From NCBI GenBank assembly GCA_013399895.1, contig VXBA01002681.1:380252-444251 (forward strand): a DNA stretch of 64,000 nt. The letters are read 5' to 3'. This DNA is from Serilophus lunatus. Taxonomy: Eukaryota; Chordata; Aves; Passeriformes; Eurylaimidae. The translations under genes were made by a program, and so were the position numbers. Each line of letters begins with the position of its first letter. Position 1 is the stretch's first letter. Positions 11,591-25,200 of the stretch are shown piece by piece. The notes below the pieces were generated by a model, which was not told the origin of the DNA, searched no databases, and saw only the letters and a list, made by a program, of their open reading frames with translations.

Positions 11591-14500
11591 GGCCCCCCTG
11601 CACTGCTGTGCAGACCAGGGTGCTGCTTGAACAGCAGGTGGATGCTCTGAGGTATCCCAAAGAGTTTTGTTTTGATTCAGGACTGAAAGGATCCCAGCAG
11701 TTTTCATCTAAAGGCTGGGCTTGTTTCAATTTCTTCCTTTCAGACTGTTAATCAAATGGGAGTTTGGGGAAGCACATTTTTTGCTGTTGTCTTACGATGT
11801 TCTAATGATAACAAATTGCTCAGCAAGGCAGAAGAACCTTCCCCAACTGGTTGTTTGCAGAGAAGTTAAAAAACCTTCTATTAGTTATGCATAACTGGTT
11901 GGTGCTGCCTTTGCATGGGAGGAAACCTCTCAGCACCTCGCTCAGCTAAGCCTCCCACGAGTCTGTGAACAAATGTCCAGAATTAAAGCCAAACCGTCTC
12001 AGTTTCAGGTGTCAGCCAGGAACTGCACCTCGGTGAGTGGCTGTGAGGAGTAAACAATCCTCTCCTCAGCTACCTTTCCTGCTGATAGCTCCATGAACAG
12101 AAATGACTGCAGACGTTTGTAAAACTCAGGGAAGATCATTTTGCCTCCATATGCCATGTGCTGTCACTGTGAGCCTGTTGCCGTGTGTCTCTCTCTCTTT
12201 CCTCACTGATTCTCATACAAATCAGAGGTGCACGAAATCTGCTGTGCACATAAACCAGATCAGGGTCAATGAAATTCAGAAATGCAAGAGACTGTAAAGT
12301 GAGAACAATTTCCATCAGCTGCAAGTTTGAAAACGTCTCAGCAGAAATAATGCTGGTGACTGGAAACTTGAAAACTTCCTCTTTTAAACAAAGATCCAGC
12401 AATCCCTTGAGCGCAGGAGCCCCTGTTATCCACTCTCTTTTCCTAAGGATGGGAACCCCCCAGTAGCAACAACTACCTGTTGTAGCTGAGTGGGACAACA
12501 CTTTTGGGGATGAGGACTCTGGTTTCCTTTTAGAGTAACTTAAAAGCAATGATGCTTTCAACTGATGTTACATCTCTTCCATAGGAAGTCATAGGTCAGT
12601 TCTCCTTTGGGAATGTCTAAGTTCTGTTTGTAATGACTTTCCTTTGGATGCAGTCATTACTTTTCAGCCTTCACTTTTTACTTTTGAGCTAGAGAGACAC
12701 AGTAAAAAAGGTTAAAACTCATCCTACCCTGTTTGAAAGCCAAGCAGAACAGCATATTTTCCAGAGTTTCTTCGTAGACAGTTCCCTGCAATCCTTGAGA
12801 GACTTTAATTGAAGCTAATATGACTTCCATTTTCTTCATAAAGGCAAAGCACAAATAAAAATATCATAGCTCTGACTTTCAAAGCAAATTTCTTGACATA
12901 AATAGGTGGCTCATTTAAAAGAAAAAGCAAAGCCCTAGGCCTCTGCTGCCTACTGTCATTGGGGACTGTTAATTTTTAACGTTATGCCCATTCAAACTCG
13001 CCAGGAGTTTTATTGCCAGCGCATTGCCAGGAGCTTTATTGCTAGAGCAAGTGGTGACATTTGTGTAAGCCCCATTTTAAAGGTTACTATGAAATTTTCC
13101 ATTGAAATGAGTGAGAGCACGATCACACATTCATTGCAATAGTCATATGCACAAAACCTTGCAACACTAAGAAAAAGCTTCCCACTGAAAATGGAGGGAT
13201 GTTTTAAATGGGAAAAAGGTATTGTAATGAGTGTGTGGCCCAGTTCTCAATGTTTGAATGGGAGGTGTGATCTTGAACCCAAAGATGGAATTTAGCTTTA
13301 GATGTTGCCCTGCTGTGGGGTTTGTGATGACATAGTGCTTATACAATTATAGTCACTCCAGGATGGTGACACCAAGGTTGAAGGTGCCATTTCTGATCTG
13401 CATCAAACCAACTCATATAGGACTGATACAGAAGAAAACTTTTGTTGATACAGAAGAAAAAGTTCTTGGTTTTCTAATGCATCAACCACTGGGCAAATGC
13501 TGCAAATTATTATGGGGAAAAAGTAAGCAGCCAGGGCGTCCCTGTCCTAGTTCAATAATTGAGAGACCAAGGACAGAGATCCTTCCTCTGCCACTCTTTG
13601 TCATAGGTAAAACACTAAATCCAGGTTAATATTTCCAGCATCTGGCCTACTACAACTCAGTTTCTAGGTAGGATGTTGGCAGCACTGCAGAGGGCAAGAC
13701 CAAAACAATATTGACCTAATCACTACTTTCTTGTATTAAAATGTCTGCTTTTCAAATGTCAGTGGGCGATAGTATGATGTGCTTTTAGAACAGAAAATTT
13801 AAATACTAAATAAATTCAGTCTTTCTCTGCTAATCATTTCTGAATGGCTAAGTGATACTTCTAATTTGCCTTTGAACCAGAAAGCCCCTAAATATTTGAG
13901 GATTGCCGTCTGCCTTAGCGGCCTCCCTGTTTGTGTTTTAGCCATCTAAGTAAGACAAGTGGAAAAGTTACCATAGTTTTGTGCATGTCTGTGTGTGTTT
14001 CTACAGCACTCAACTACCAGCACCCACAAAATTCAGCATTACCATTTTTAATGCACTTCAGGATGCCCAGCCAAGTGGCTGTATGTGCAGCTCTAATGTA
14101 TGCAAATCTATTTTGCATGCAGCTCTTGACGTATTTTCATATTCAGGATTATGGGAAGCCTTTTCTGCACAACTTTGATGTGTGCTAATCTTTTTTTCTG
14201 TAAAAACATTTTAAAAGTCCAGCAATGTAGATGGAATTTCTTCTTCACTGAAACCCTGTGATTTTTCTGTACCCATGCTCCCATGTAGTCCAAAGCGAAG
14301 CTTCCATGGATACTGCACTGAAGAGCCATATTGATATGATCTGCGCTGGGAAGCTACTTGTATCCATCACATATTAGAGACAACGTAAGACACAGCAGTC
14401 CTCTGGATAAAAGGCAGTCTGAATCATTCATTTCTTTCTTAACTGTCAACTCTGCTGTAGGGCAAAATCTGGAATGGGAATGTCGCCATATGCACAGAGG

Positions 14501-15421
14501 CTGGATAATACCCCAGTTGGTATATAAAATGCAGTTGAATCCAAATAGGTCAAGTACACCTATTAGGGACATATATGACCTATCAGTTAAAATGGTTGCC
14601 TAATGGCTTAGTAATTCTGGCTTGTAACACAGTATATTAATTATCAAACATGTTCCTGAGATAATTTTTATTGTATTATTTATGGACTTCTTATAAACTT
14701 TCTATGCCTGCCAAACTTACAGTAGCTTGGAAGTATTATTTGGTACTTGCCATAGTTTGCAGTGGCTGTCAGGTCCAGACTATGCACAGATGCTAAAACA
14801 CCTCTGAATTTAATTGTGGGTAGTTTGACTCCTTCGTAGCACCATAAAGACTAAATGTAAATCCCAGGTTAATGAATGAGAAAATCCCTGTGGTGTCATT
14901 AAATCTTCTCCAAAGTGAATTCAGTCTGTCCCATGAATAAATGTTTAATGCACCGCCCTGTCAGATGGTGTCATCGATTATTAAGAGAAACACTGCTGAT
15001 TTAAGGAGGATGCCGTTAGCATGGGATTGAGTTAACAGCCTCACAGCGCCAACAACTGTTTGGTATTGCTTTGGGGCGGGAATCCCAGTGAAGAGTCAGA
15101 GAGGCTCATGTGGCCATGGATGTGGATCTATGGATCCCATAGATTTTAGAGGTTATTGACAATACCGTCAATATTATCATTGTTACCATCTAATCTTTCT
15201 CTACATTTGGAATTGTAATGACATGAGGGTCCCTGCAGTGTCTTACTCACTCTCTTAATATCAGAAATTAGAGTTCCTTGCAACAAGTTCTTGAAGTCTT
15301 GAACAATTCTGTTTATAGCCACATACATTTCCTTACAGTTTTAACTAATAGTGAATATTTTTCAGCTAGATATTGACAGACAGTGTAAATACTGACCTGT
15401 TGAGTTGCACCTTATATTGAG
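11591..15421. other. Non-coding flank
   Basis: No mobile element is recognised. Contains a 26-bp imperfect tandem duplication (13000-13051) and two copies of a 15-bp motif 22 bases apart (13424 and 13446). The 141-codon minus-strand open frame at 12136-12561 is not family-like. Confidence 0.6.
13000..13051. repeat. 26-bp imperfect tandem duplication
   Basis: Two adjacent copies begin GCCAGGAG(T/C)TTTATTGC. They are 26 bases apart and differ at a few positions. Confidence 0.8.
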
Positions 15422-15790
15422 TTTGTGTAGCCAGATTTTGGTAGAGGAGACGGGGTGGAGCTACAGGATTGGCTCCTGTGAGAAGCTGACAGAAGCTGCC
15501 CTCCATGTCCAGCATGGGCACCTGGCATTAAGCTGAGAACAATAGAGTCTGATGGAACAATAAGGAGAAGATTGACTCAGAATTACACTAATCAGCAAAG
15601 AATTTGCACCCATGAGCCAATGATTGTTAACAGGAAACATCCAGTTTCCCAGACAGTCCAGAGGCAAGTTTGGCTGGAAATATCCCACCTGCCTTGCAGC
15701 GCTGCTAGCAAACATAACTGCTTCATAACTTTCATGAATTCTGGAGGGTGTTTCAGCAAATCAACATCTAGCCAGGGTCAACCCACTACA
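15422..15790 (+). mobile_element. Degraded ERVL-type LTR, internally divergent
   Basis: Begins with TTTGTGTAGCCAGATTTTGG and a GGCTCCTGTGAGAAGC block. It contains CCCATGAGCCAATG and ends AGCCAGGGTCAACCCACTAC, all landmarks shared in order with the solo LTR at about 5890-6654. It is about half that length and its middle aligns poorly by eye, so it is older, deleted or of another subfamily. Confidence 0.55.
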
Positions 15791-17689
15791 CACCTTTAGC
15801 CCAGAGTGCTCTACGATCTGAAATAATCCTATATCCTCACGTGTAATCCTGTAAAATTAAAACAAATGTATGTACAGGAATTTGCTTTTAGCTTACCTCT
15901 ATTTCTACTACAGCCATCGTTAATTTGTCTCTATGTATTTGAATTACCTGAAAGTAGCATTCTTACTGTTTCCAGGGAATTAGCAAGACATTCCATAGTC
16001 ACCCCAATGTGAAAGTAAAACCAAAAAGAAGAGGTGATAACTTTTTTCACCTTTCTCTTACCAAGAATAAAAATAGCTTTTGTTGTTGTTATAGTTGTTG
16101 CTTGAGGGGTTTTTTTTGGTGGTTGTTTGGGGTTTTGTTTTGAATTTCTAAATATTTTGCTTTAATTATCAGAAATTACACGTTTTCTAGAAGAAGTTTT
16201 TTTGTAAAATGAAAACTAGATTTTTTAACTTAAGACATCAAAGATCCTTTTTGATAGTTTCTGAAAACAGAAAATCAATATGGAAAATGGATTCAATTTT
16301 GACAAACTGATTCAAAACAGAAATAAAAATAAATTTTGCTTGAGAAACTGCTTACCAGCTCCAATTCTAGACTTGCTCTATCATGAACCACTTTTAGAAA
16401 TTCTTCCAAGTGCAAAAACATACAGGTTTCTTTGAATGTATTGGTTTTTAGGTCATGGAAATCCCTTTGATAATTCTTTTTCCTAAGCAAAAGGGGACTG
16501 AGCTTTGATCCTAGACTACAAATCACCTAATGGGATGGGAGGGCTGTGAGAGTACAAGGGCACTCTGTTCACCTTGAATTCTGCCATCAAAGTTTGTCAA
16601 CAGGAATCAACAGCAATTTTTATGTGTCCAATTGTCTGCTTTGATATTTTGAAAGAATTCTTTGAAGTAAAGTAATTCACAGAAATAGAATGACTGAATT
16701 TTTTGTGAACAAGTGAATTTTAGCTTAGGATTCTCACCGTAAAAGTTATTGTTTTCATTGCCCTAACTTTGGGCTCTCATCCTGCTGACCAAAAAAATCC
16801 CATCCCATTCCATTAGCCCACCACAGAAAAGTCATCATCCAGCAAGTTAAATCTACATTTCTGTCCAGCACTGCCAACTACAGGATAAGAGAGGAAAAGA
16901 GTATTTCTTTAAGAGCTTGTAGCAATATATTTGCTATTTAAAGCATCAACATATCTGTAGAGAAGGGGATTTGGAATATATAAAAAAAATGAAGTACTAC
17001 CAGGCAAGCAGATGTGCCATATTTTGATTAGTAGAGTGTGTGCAAAGAGGTAGGGCTCCTCCAAAATCACTTTCTAGCAAGACAGGGGTTGTGGAACATA
17101 TTCCTACCAGCAGTTTATTTTTCCACTGTTGTTTTTCAACACATTCCTGGTGTGACCTGGCAGACTGCAGCCTCTTGGCTTTAAACACTATTGTTCATGG
17201 CCTGGCTGGACAGTGCTGTCATTCCAGTCCTCCTATTTTGTCCTGAAAATATTTGAACTGAGAGTTGGTCCAAAAGAATGGACCATGAACAGGTCAGAAG
17301 CGGAGCTGCCCATTAAGTTTAAATTCATCACCCTTTTCACTGGCCTCTCCCAGTTTATCTCATTGTTGTTTCATGGTATTAAGATGTGGCTGAGTCCTCT
17401 CTTGGCACTGTAATGAACTGGAAAGTTGTCATCCATTATCAGTGCTTTATTTTCATTGAGCCTAGCATGATACCCAGCCTGAATGCAGTAACAAAGGGCC
17501 ATTGTATAAACAGTAACTTATTCACATTATAGTTCCCACTGGAAATAAATTGGTCATGAGTTTATCTCTACAGTCCCAGTCATCCATGTGTTTCCAAGTG
17601 ATAAGCCATATCCATGTGAATGTCATGCTTGCATAGCTGGTGCCACCAAGGGAGGGTACCAGGCTCCCCCCCCCAGCCCAAAACTTCCC
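15791..17689. other. Non-coding flank
   Basis: AT-rich unique sequence with a GT/T-rich low-complexity stretch at about 16078-16145 (repeated GTT and GGTTT). Nothing else is recognised. Confidence 0.6.
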
Positions 17690-17945
17690 TCACTTTCCTC
17701 AACCTGCTGGCAATGCTGCTTTTGATGCAGCCCAGGATACAACTGGCTTTCTGATCTGTGAGTACACACTGCTCCTCTAGTACCCTAAGTCCTTCTCCTC
17801 AGGGCTGTTCTTAATACGTTCATCTCCTTGACTGTATTGATACTGGGTGTTCCCTGACCTATGCGTGGGACCCTGCACCTGGTCTTGTTGAACCTCATGA
17901 AGAAGATTTTAGAGTCAGACAATCTTTCATGGCACTTCCAGTTCT
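17690..17945 (-). mobile_element. CR1 LINE internal fragment (antisense reverse-transcriptase region)
   Basis: The + strand carries the reverse complement of an internal CR1 ORF2 region. Landmarks are CTCAACCTGCTGGCAATGCT, GCAGCCCAGGATAC, AAGTCCTTCTCCTCAGGGCT and CTTGTTGAACCTCATGA. It has no CR1 tail, so it represents a deeper part of the element than the other copies. Not intact as a coding frame. Confidence 0.78.
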
Positions 17946-19054
17946 ATTCAAAACAAAATTTCCCTCTTGGCCTGTAGATATGAGTAGGAACTGGAGGACA
18001 GTGTAGCCCCTGGAGGACAGCACAATTAATCCTTGATATTTACACTGCAATTTCTTCAGCCTTTGCAGGAGTCAACTCTTGGTATGTGAGGGAGGAGGCG
18101 GTGGTGGAGGAAAAAATGTCTTCACCATGGTGGGAGGTGGCAGGGATAGCAGCTCTTAGCACTTAAGGGTACAGGCAGACTCGACCTTTTCTGAGCCAGA
18201 TCCTCCAGCCCTTTTAAACCCTGCAAAGGAGTTTTCATCTCCAGACCACTCAGCAAAAATCCTGTTAAAGTCTGCCAAGACAAATATTTATTTTGAGGCA
18301 ACAGAATGCAAATTCCTCACCCAAGTTTCTGTTAATCTCACACATATCTTGCACAAGACATTGCTTGCTTACCCTGACCACACAGACCTGTTACGCACAT
18401 GGGCAGGGCAGGCTGTGTTACAGTACCGGGGAGATTCTCTATTGACCTGGCAGCCCGACCCTGCCAGCAAACCTGCTCACTGATAAGACATAAGTAGGTA
18501 ATGATTTTTTTTTTTTAGATCTCTGCCACCTAAAATGCCATGCAGTTATGGTCCATAAACCACCTTCATTTTTTATTTCTTTTCACTGTGATGGATGAAA
18601 CAAGACCAATAGCTGGCTTCAAATTCAAGAAGCACAGAGTAGCTGCTGCCTTCAAATTTGTCTGAAGCTACTTTTTCATGGCTTAAGTGTTCCTGGATGC
18701 TTTTGTTTTCTAGGCTGTGTTGATATGATTAATTTCAGTTGCTTGGGGTGAGGATTTTAATAAATCTGAGAGTGATATATCAACTAACTTGCCTAACTTT
18801 GATGCTGCAATCCCATTTGACAGTGGCAGTCAAACAGACTTATGCTTCTCAGCATGAATAGGGATGGGGCAGAAGAGTTACAGACCATTTTCTCACTGAT
18901 TAAATGGCAGGTGAGACTTAGGGCTGTCTTTCTGTGGCTGTAAGCACACAGGACAGCAGCACCCATGTAATGAATCTCTGTGAGGATATCATAATGGACA
19001 GAAGAGAGAAGCCAGTTAGCTCTGAGAAACAAAACATAATCTGATTTTATTTAA
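17946..19054. other. Non-coding flank, nothing recognised
   Basis: Unique sequence with a T10 run at about 18507. No family-like open frame is present. Confidence 0.6.
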
Positions 19055-19215
19055 ACATAGAATCATAGAATGGTTTTGGGTTGGGAGGGACCTTAAAGAT
19101 CATACAGTTGCAACTCCCCTCTGCCTTGGGCAGGAACGCCTTCCACTAGACCAAGCTGCTCAGAAGTCCAGTCAAACCAGGCCTTGAACACCTTCATGGA
19201 TGAGGAATTATATGG
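19055..19215 (-). mobile_element. CR1 LINE 3'-end fragment
   Basis: The + strand starts ATAGAATCATAGAATGG and continues GGTTGGGAGGGACCTTAAAG and CTTCCACTAGACCAAGCTGC through GGCCTTGAACACCTTCATGG. This is the classic reverse-complement CR1 3' end. Confidence 0.92.
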
Positions 19216-22200
19216 AATCCATAACATAATTAATTTATGGATGGTAAACGGATGTGGCAGCTTGTGCTTTTCCAAAACTGTATCCTGTGGTGGCTTTTGG
19301 TGTCTGAGAAAGATGGGCTCACCTTTGCCTGATAGAGCTGTGGGCGTCATACCGTGAACAGGCTGAAGTGACAGAAGCTGTCCTCGGGCACAGGCAGCAC
19401 CTCCTCATACCTCCAGCCCTCATATGGCCTGTGGTTCTTGGTGAGACTGATCTGCTGGAGCTGAAGGAAATGGACAAGAGGTCTTGTAGGGCGTGCCAGC
19501 GTCACCTGGTCAATAGTCATGCTCTCACACTGTGTTTAGCTCTGGCTGCCAGGCTGTCTTGTAACTCACACTCTGTCTCATGTAGCAAAAGCCTCTTGCT
19601 CAGAAGTCTCTGATGAGGTGTCAGACCAATGAAGTGTTTCTTTCTAAATGTCAGCCAGCTCCAGTCAGTGGGAGGTAGCCAGTGATGAGCCAGGGTAGGG
19701 CAGACAAGCCTGTGGTTTGGAGTGAAACAGTCCTCTCCATTGTTCCTCTCCAAGACTAAGCACAGACATGGGCTGGAAATCTATGTGTGTTTTTCCAGGG
19801 ACATGCTTTTGTTGCTCTAGAATGACATCTTCCAAGACTGTTCTGGGCCTTTGTGGGTACAGTAAGGCAAGATTTAACCTTCCATCTTCTCCCAGGCCAG
19901 GGCTTTGAGACCAAGAGCTGCTGCGGTAGTTACTCACGAGGAGTGTAGTTAGGAAGGAAGTCCCAAACCAGCTGAAAGCATGCCTGGGGACATACTGTTG
20001 GTGTTGGAAAAGGGTTTATAACGATATAGCTGTCAGTGGCTTAGCTGAGAAACTAATTCATCTCTGAAGGATTTACAGGGCAGGAATCTGAGCTGTGTTT
20101 CTGAAAATGGGCACTTGCAGTTCAGACACTGAGACCTTTCTAGCACAGCACAGTCTCTTGAATTCAGACCACAGCAAATCTCGAACTTACTCCTTGAAGT
20201 ATAGAGTTTCCAGCTGTAATGTACTGTGAGATGTAGCGGGGTTGTGTGATTGCCACCATCATTCATGAGAGAGATGCAGAAGGTCATGTTGTTCTTTCCC
20301 AGATTCCAACAGGGCGGGTGGATACGTGAGTTTTGAGTCTAAAGGACTTTGGGACTTTTGAACTATTCAAGCTGTGAATGGAACGCTGGCAATATGTCTG
20401 TACAGAGATGCTGCTCCCTGTTGCCTTTGTCCTGTTCTGCCTGACATACTGTGTCTGGAAAATGCTGTCAACCTCAAAGCAGAGTGTGTTTCACACCAGA
20501 GTTTTAACGTGAGTTACAGACCAGAAAAGCTGGTTCCTGAACTGTCAGCATCTAACAGGAGCTAATAACGATCTCTTCAACATCATGCTGGTACAAAGCA
20601 TGAAATTAGGCATCAAAAAGGGATCAAGCATCAGTGCACTGGGACATTTATGATGAGGGGGGATGAATAGTAGTGCCATGATTTTTTCTCAATGTTTTTT
20701 CACTATTATTTTGTACGTGCTTTTTGGCTTAGATTTGTCTTTTTTTTAAAAAAAAAAAAATAACCCTTGTGCTAATATTGTGTGGTTGACCACATAGATC
20801 TTGTGTAATCCCCAAGTGCCCTTCCCCTGAACATTGTCAAGTGTCCCATGTCCCCAGGCAACAACACATCTCAGTCCCATTGACTCATCGGGGTGAGTTT
20901 CATACCTGAGGCTGAGGCGGTTCAGGGCCAGCCCTGGGAGGAACCCAGGTAAGGTGCCCTTTATTCTGAGTTGCCTTTGTACTCCTGGGCTCCTTTGGAC
21001 TGATGCAGACTTTTATGGGCTGGTGGCTCCTAGGATGGGCCTTGGAGCAGCTACAGCAGGGTATTATTTAGGCTCCCTCTCCTGCTATTTTCTCCTTTGT
21101 GTTCCTTTGTAGGTGTGCAGATGAGATTTTGTCACAGAACCTGACAGGTGCTGTAAGAATATATTGCATTTGTTACTTGCATTTTTTTGTAAAAAAAAAA
21201 TTCCTCAAGTTGTTAAGAATTTCTTTTTATTAGTCCATTGAACCAAGGTGTTTTTCTTTGTTAATTGTAAGGGACCAGGGACATTCTTTAGATTGTGAGT
21301 TTACAAAGCAAATAAAACATACCTTGAACGGGGAAAAAAACCCCAAACCAGAAAGAAAGGTATTCTTTCTGTTTCTTCTTTCTAAAATGTGAGAAGACAA
21401 CAAAGGCAAACAATTGCAATGAATTGTTATATTCTATAGCGAAAAATGTAAACAAAAGATTAAGTTCTGCACTCATTTATGAGCAGTTAATCACAATGGA
21501 CACATTTCTGTGGTCAGGACAGAGCTTGGAGGAACCTGCTGCCCCTTCTTCTGAATCTGTCTCTCTCTGCTCTTCCTGGAACATGACCTTTCACGTTTTG
21601 CCTGCATTGCACATCATCGGGTGTTACCAGCATAAGTAAGCTATCCTGGAGTGTACAAAGGTGTCTTACGTGGGGACAACAGGAAACGATGGAAGGGGGA
21701 GGAGTAGGAAGGTAGGCAAAATCCCGATCAGAAATAAGACCTTAAGCACCCAATCACTTAAGGTAGCTTAACCTGCTGCTTGCATGAGCTAAGCTGGGAT
21801 CTCTGTCCACAGGCACAGCCACAGGCATGCAGTATTAAGCTCTGCTTATCTCTCTGGGGACTGTAGCTGGGAGAGGGCTGGGAACTAAATCTCTGTTCTT
21901 GAAGTCCCCAGAAATTATTCCTGGGTCTCTGAAGCCAAAATAGCCGGTTCACAGATGTGCTAATGCCAAGGTCATGCCGAGGTATGTTGATAAGGACCAT
22001 AGCTGGTATCACACTACTTACTTATAATGGCTTAATTTAACTATCACAAGTAGTATCCAGAGATAGAACATTCCCAACAGCTGGGGTTGGCAGCCCTGCA
22101 TAGTTTCCCAGACCAATCCCCACCCTTCCCACTTCCCAGCACCTTGGCAAATCCTATAGAAAGCCTTTTGCAAAGATTTATGAATCGTATGTGAGTGGAG

Positions 22201-25200
22201 GGACACACAGGGACAGTCAGAGATGTGGTGCAAGATGCTGTGAAGAGTAAAAGTAGTGATGTCTGGGTTGGATCTTAGGTATGTTATATGAAACAAAAAA
22301 AAGGTCCTGGTCCAACTCACAGTGAACTTGAAGAAAACATTTTCCATTCATTTCAGTCTTCCTTTTCCTCAGGCCCTAAATCACATATATAGTCCTTAGA
22401 GCATTTCAATCAGGTTATATATGTGTGTATATGTATGTATATGTGTTATCTATGTTTGTATATATTTCTATCACAAAAAGAGCATCTGTTATTTATATCC
22501 ATATGAGAAAAGAGCCTTAGAAGTTCTGGTTTCTCACGTTCCCTGCACATGCTATAAAAGACAAGGTGATTAGGAGTTTAGAGACATTGCAGTCCACTGG
22601 GTACCATGCTGGTTTAGGTCTTTTTCTTTTCTAAATTGTAAATATAAGTTTAACCTTAGCTGAGTAAATAATATAGTGGAATAAGTGCTAGTTTTGGAGG
22701 CCAGAACTGGTCTGTGAACAATATTCCATTTTATATGCGTTTCTAAGAAAGGCTGGATAATCCCCCTTCCTCCTTCTCTTAAAAGTATAACAGAAGAGCA
22801 GGAGCTGTGTTTGCAAATTCCAACTTGGCCTAGCGCTGACAGCAGTGGGGGTTTGACCCACCAGCATCACAGCTCTTGAATTAACCACTCCATAAATGGA
22901 GAATCAGTTTTCTTCTGGGACTTGGCATATTTTGTGGAGTGTTAGAAGCTGTGTTTTTGTTTAGACTAATAACTACATCCAGGCTAGTAAAGCTAATGTT
23001 TGGGTCTCTGTGGCACAGAGGCCAGCTGGCACGGATGGGGCTGTACGCAGGGGCTACTCTCCTAAGCTCCCTTTCTAAATCTCCAAGGCACTGTGGCAGC
23101 ATCTCCTTCGCCTCTTGGGATGTAATTCTTGAATTTTGCCCAGGAATAGTTCAAAAGATTTCTTGTTAGCCCAAAAACTTCCCTCTAAAACATTAAAGTG
23201 AGTGCAGAATGGTGCGCTGTGTTGTTTACTGTGCAAGGAGCCTGAGCAGATGGGGTTAATAAAGCCTTTTGTTATCCAGCCGGACCCACTTGTCAGCCCT
23301 TGAGCTCCTATAAATGCAGTTGGAGGGGCCAGACTTAAAATAAACCTTGAGGCATTTGGCAAACAGCAGCTAATTGAAGGGCACATGCTGCCCATCACGT
23401 GGGAGGAGAAACCTGGAGCAAAGGCTTAAGACCATCTTTAGACCGGTCTGAGGCACCTGTCTTTGGATTTGGCTTTATGGGACTCGGTAAATATTTGCAC
23501 ATCACCTCTAAAATCCAAATCTATGCTGCTTCCAAGATGTCCTGGAAAAGTGGTTTGGCCTGGGGCAGCTCCTCTCAAATCCCCAGGAGAGGAGCCAGCT
23601 TTGAGGCTGGGGATACTAGGGCTACCAGCTACAATTCCCCCACACCTGGATAAGCATCACATTTAAGTGATGCAGTGAGGGGGTTCCTGCATCAATGTGG
23701 TGCACAGAACGGGTTAAAATGACGGGGTTTAATGATAACAGTTGGCAGTTTTGCTCTTTGCTTCCTGGCCTGAAGCCTGCAGCTCAGCACTGAATGAGAC
23801 TTCTTTCACTGGGCTTCTGCTTGGTCATAAATTGAATATTCTGACAGAGTTGCTTCTCTGATTTTTTTTAAATATTTTTCTTTTTAAAAAAACAAAAGAG
23901 TGTTATTTAAGCAATGTCACTTTTATAGCTTTTTGCAAAAATTTCCAAAGTTTTGAAAACAACATGTTTTTCTTCCCACAAAACCAACTGCATTGTGGGA
24001 GGAAGGGATTCATTTTTTGACTTTTAAAAACTTGCTTAAATCTCTACTGCCAGGCCCAGGACACTAGGAGAGGAAGGCAGAGCAGCTCTGAGTCCCTCTG
24101 TATCCCCAGAGCAGCTGTGTGACTATCTGCCTAGGTTGGGATCTCACAGGAACTCTCTGAGATCACAGGCTGCCCTCACCTACCCTTCCGCGGCAGGAAA
24201 AACAACAATAACCCATGTGAAACAAAGGCTATTTATACTTTGATTTCCCCTTTCTGTCCCAGGACACGTGAACTGTTCTTGCTTGGCTTTCTCTGAATCA
24301 CAAGTCCAGTCCCAATCCTCAAGAAATTAAGCTGGATGGGAGGGGGGAAGAAAAAGGAAGCAATTCATCTTCCTCCCTATCCTGCTCCTCCCTCCTTTGC
24401 CGGGAGGTTTTTATTCAGCTGCTCTGAGTTATGAATACTTTGCTGCATATCTTGTGGATATCAAGATCTGCCTCAAGGAAGGTGGTGAGTCATTCTCATC
24501 TAAATAGCTACAAACTGTAATTCAAATAAGGCTGGAGCAGAGCAAGAAGGCTGATTCAATACAAAGAGATGCAATGTCCACAGGTAGATGCTCTGCCCTT
24601 TCTGAAATCTCACCCTGAAACTTCTCAGTATGCAAATACTGCTGGGAGCCAGTGCTGCTGTGTTGAGGGCTCTGAGCTGATCAGAAGTTTTGGGATGGGG
24701 CAGAGAAAAGCAGAGAAAATAGGTTGAGAGGAATGAAAAAAAGTTCTCATAATAATTCTGTATTTTTTTTGTTTGTATGTTTCTAGGTTGCAAACTGCTC
24801 TCCATGGCTTAAATGGACATCAAAGCATGTCTCTCCGATGGAATGTACTTCCCCAGATGATCCAATCCTTCAAGAACTAACTCCCAAGAAAAATAACCAC
24901 CATCTTCTTTCTACAATTTGTTTGTTTTAATGTATGGCTTGCTCTCACACACAAACCCTGAATTTTAATGCTGATATTGGTCCCCTCTAATTATTCTGAT
25001 ACGCAGAAGGATAAGGATCCATCTTCAATAAACCCTCATCAGGAGAGGCTAGCAACAGGACAGAGAGAGGTGGGAGGACCTTGGAAGCACTGTGAGAAGG
25101 TGAAAAGAAATACCCAGCTTTGCCTTTTTTAAGCCCTTTTGGGATAGATGAAGGTTCTTCCCTTATGGATGGAGGTAGTGGAGTCAGTATGTTCAGCCTA

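Noticed and set aside
12136..12561. 141-codon open frame on the minus strand
   Set aside because: No family resemblance and no splice or regulatory context; expected by chance in 64 kb.
20730..20760. T-run followed by an A-run that might be a SINE tail or cruciform
   Set aside because: No SINE body adjoins it; treated as a simple homopolymer pair.
24229..24240. TATTTATA sequence resembling a TATA box about 1 kb upstream of the coding start
   Set aside because: Common in AT-rich DNA; no initiator, exon or donor site could be tied to it.
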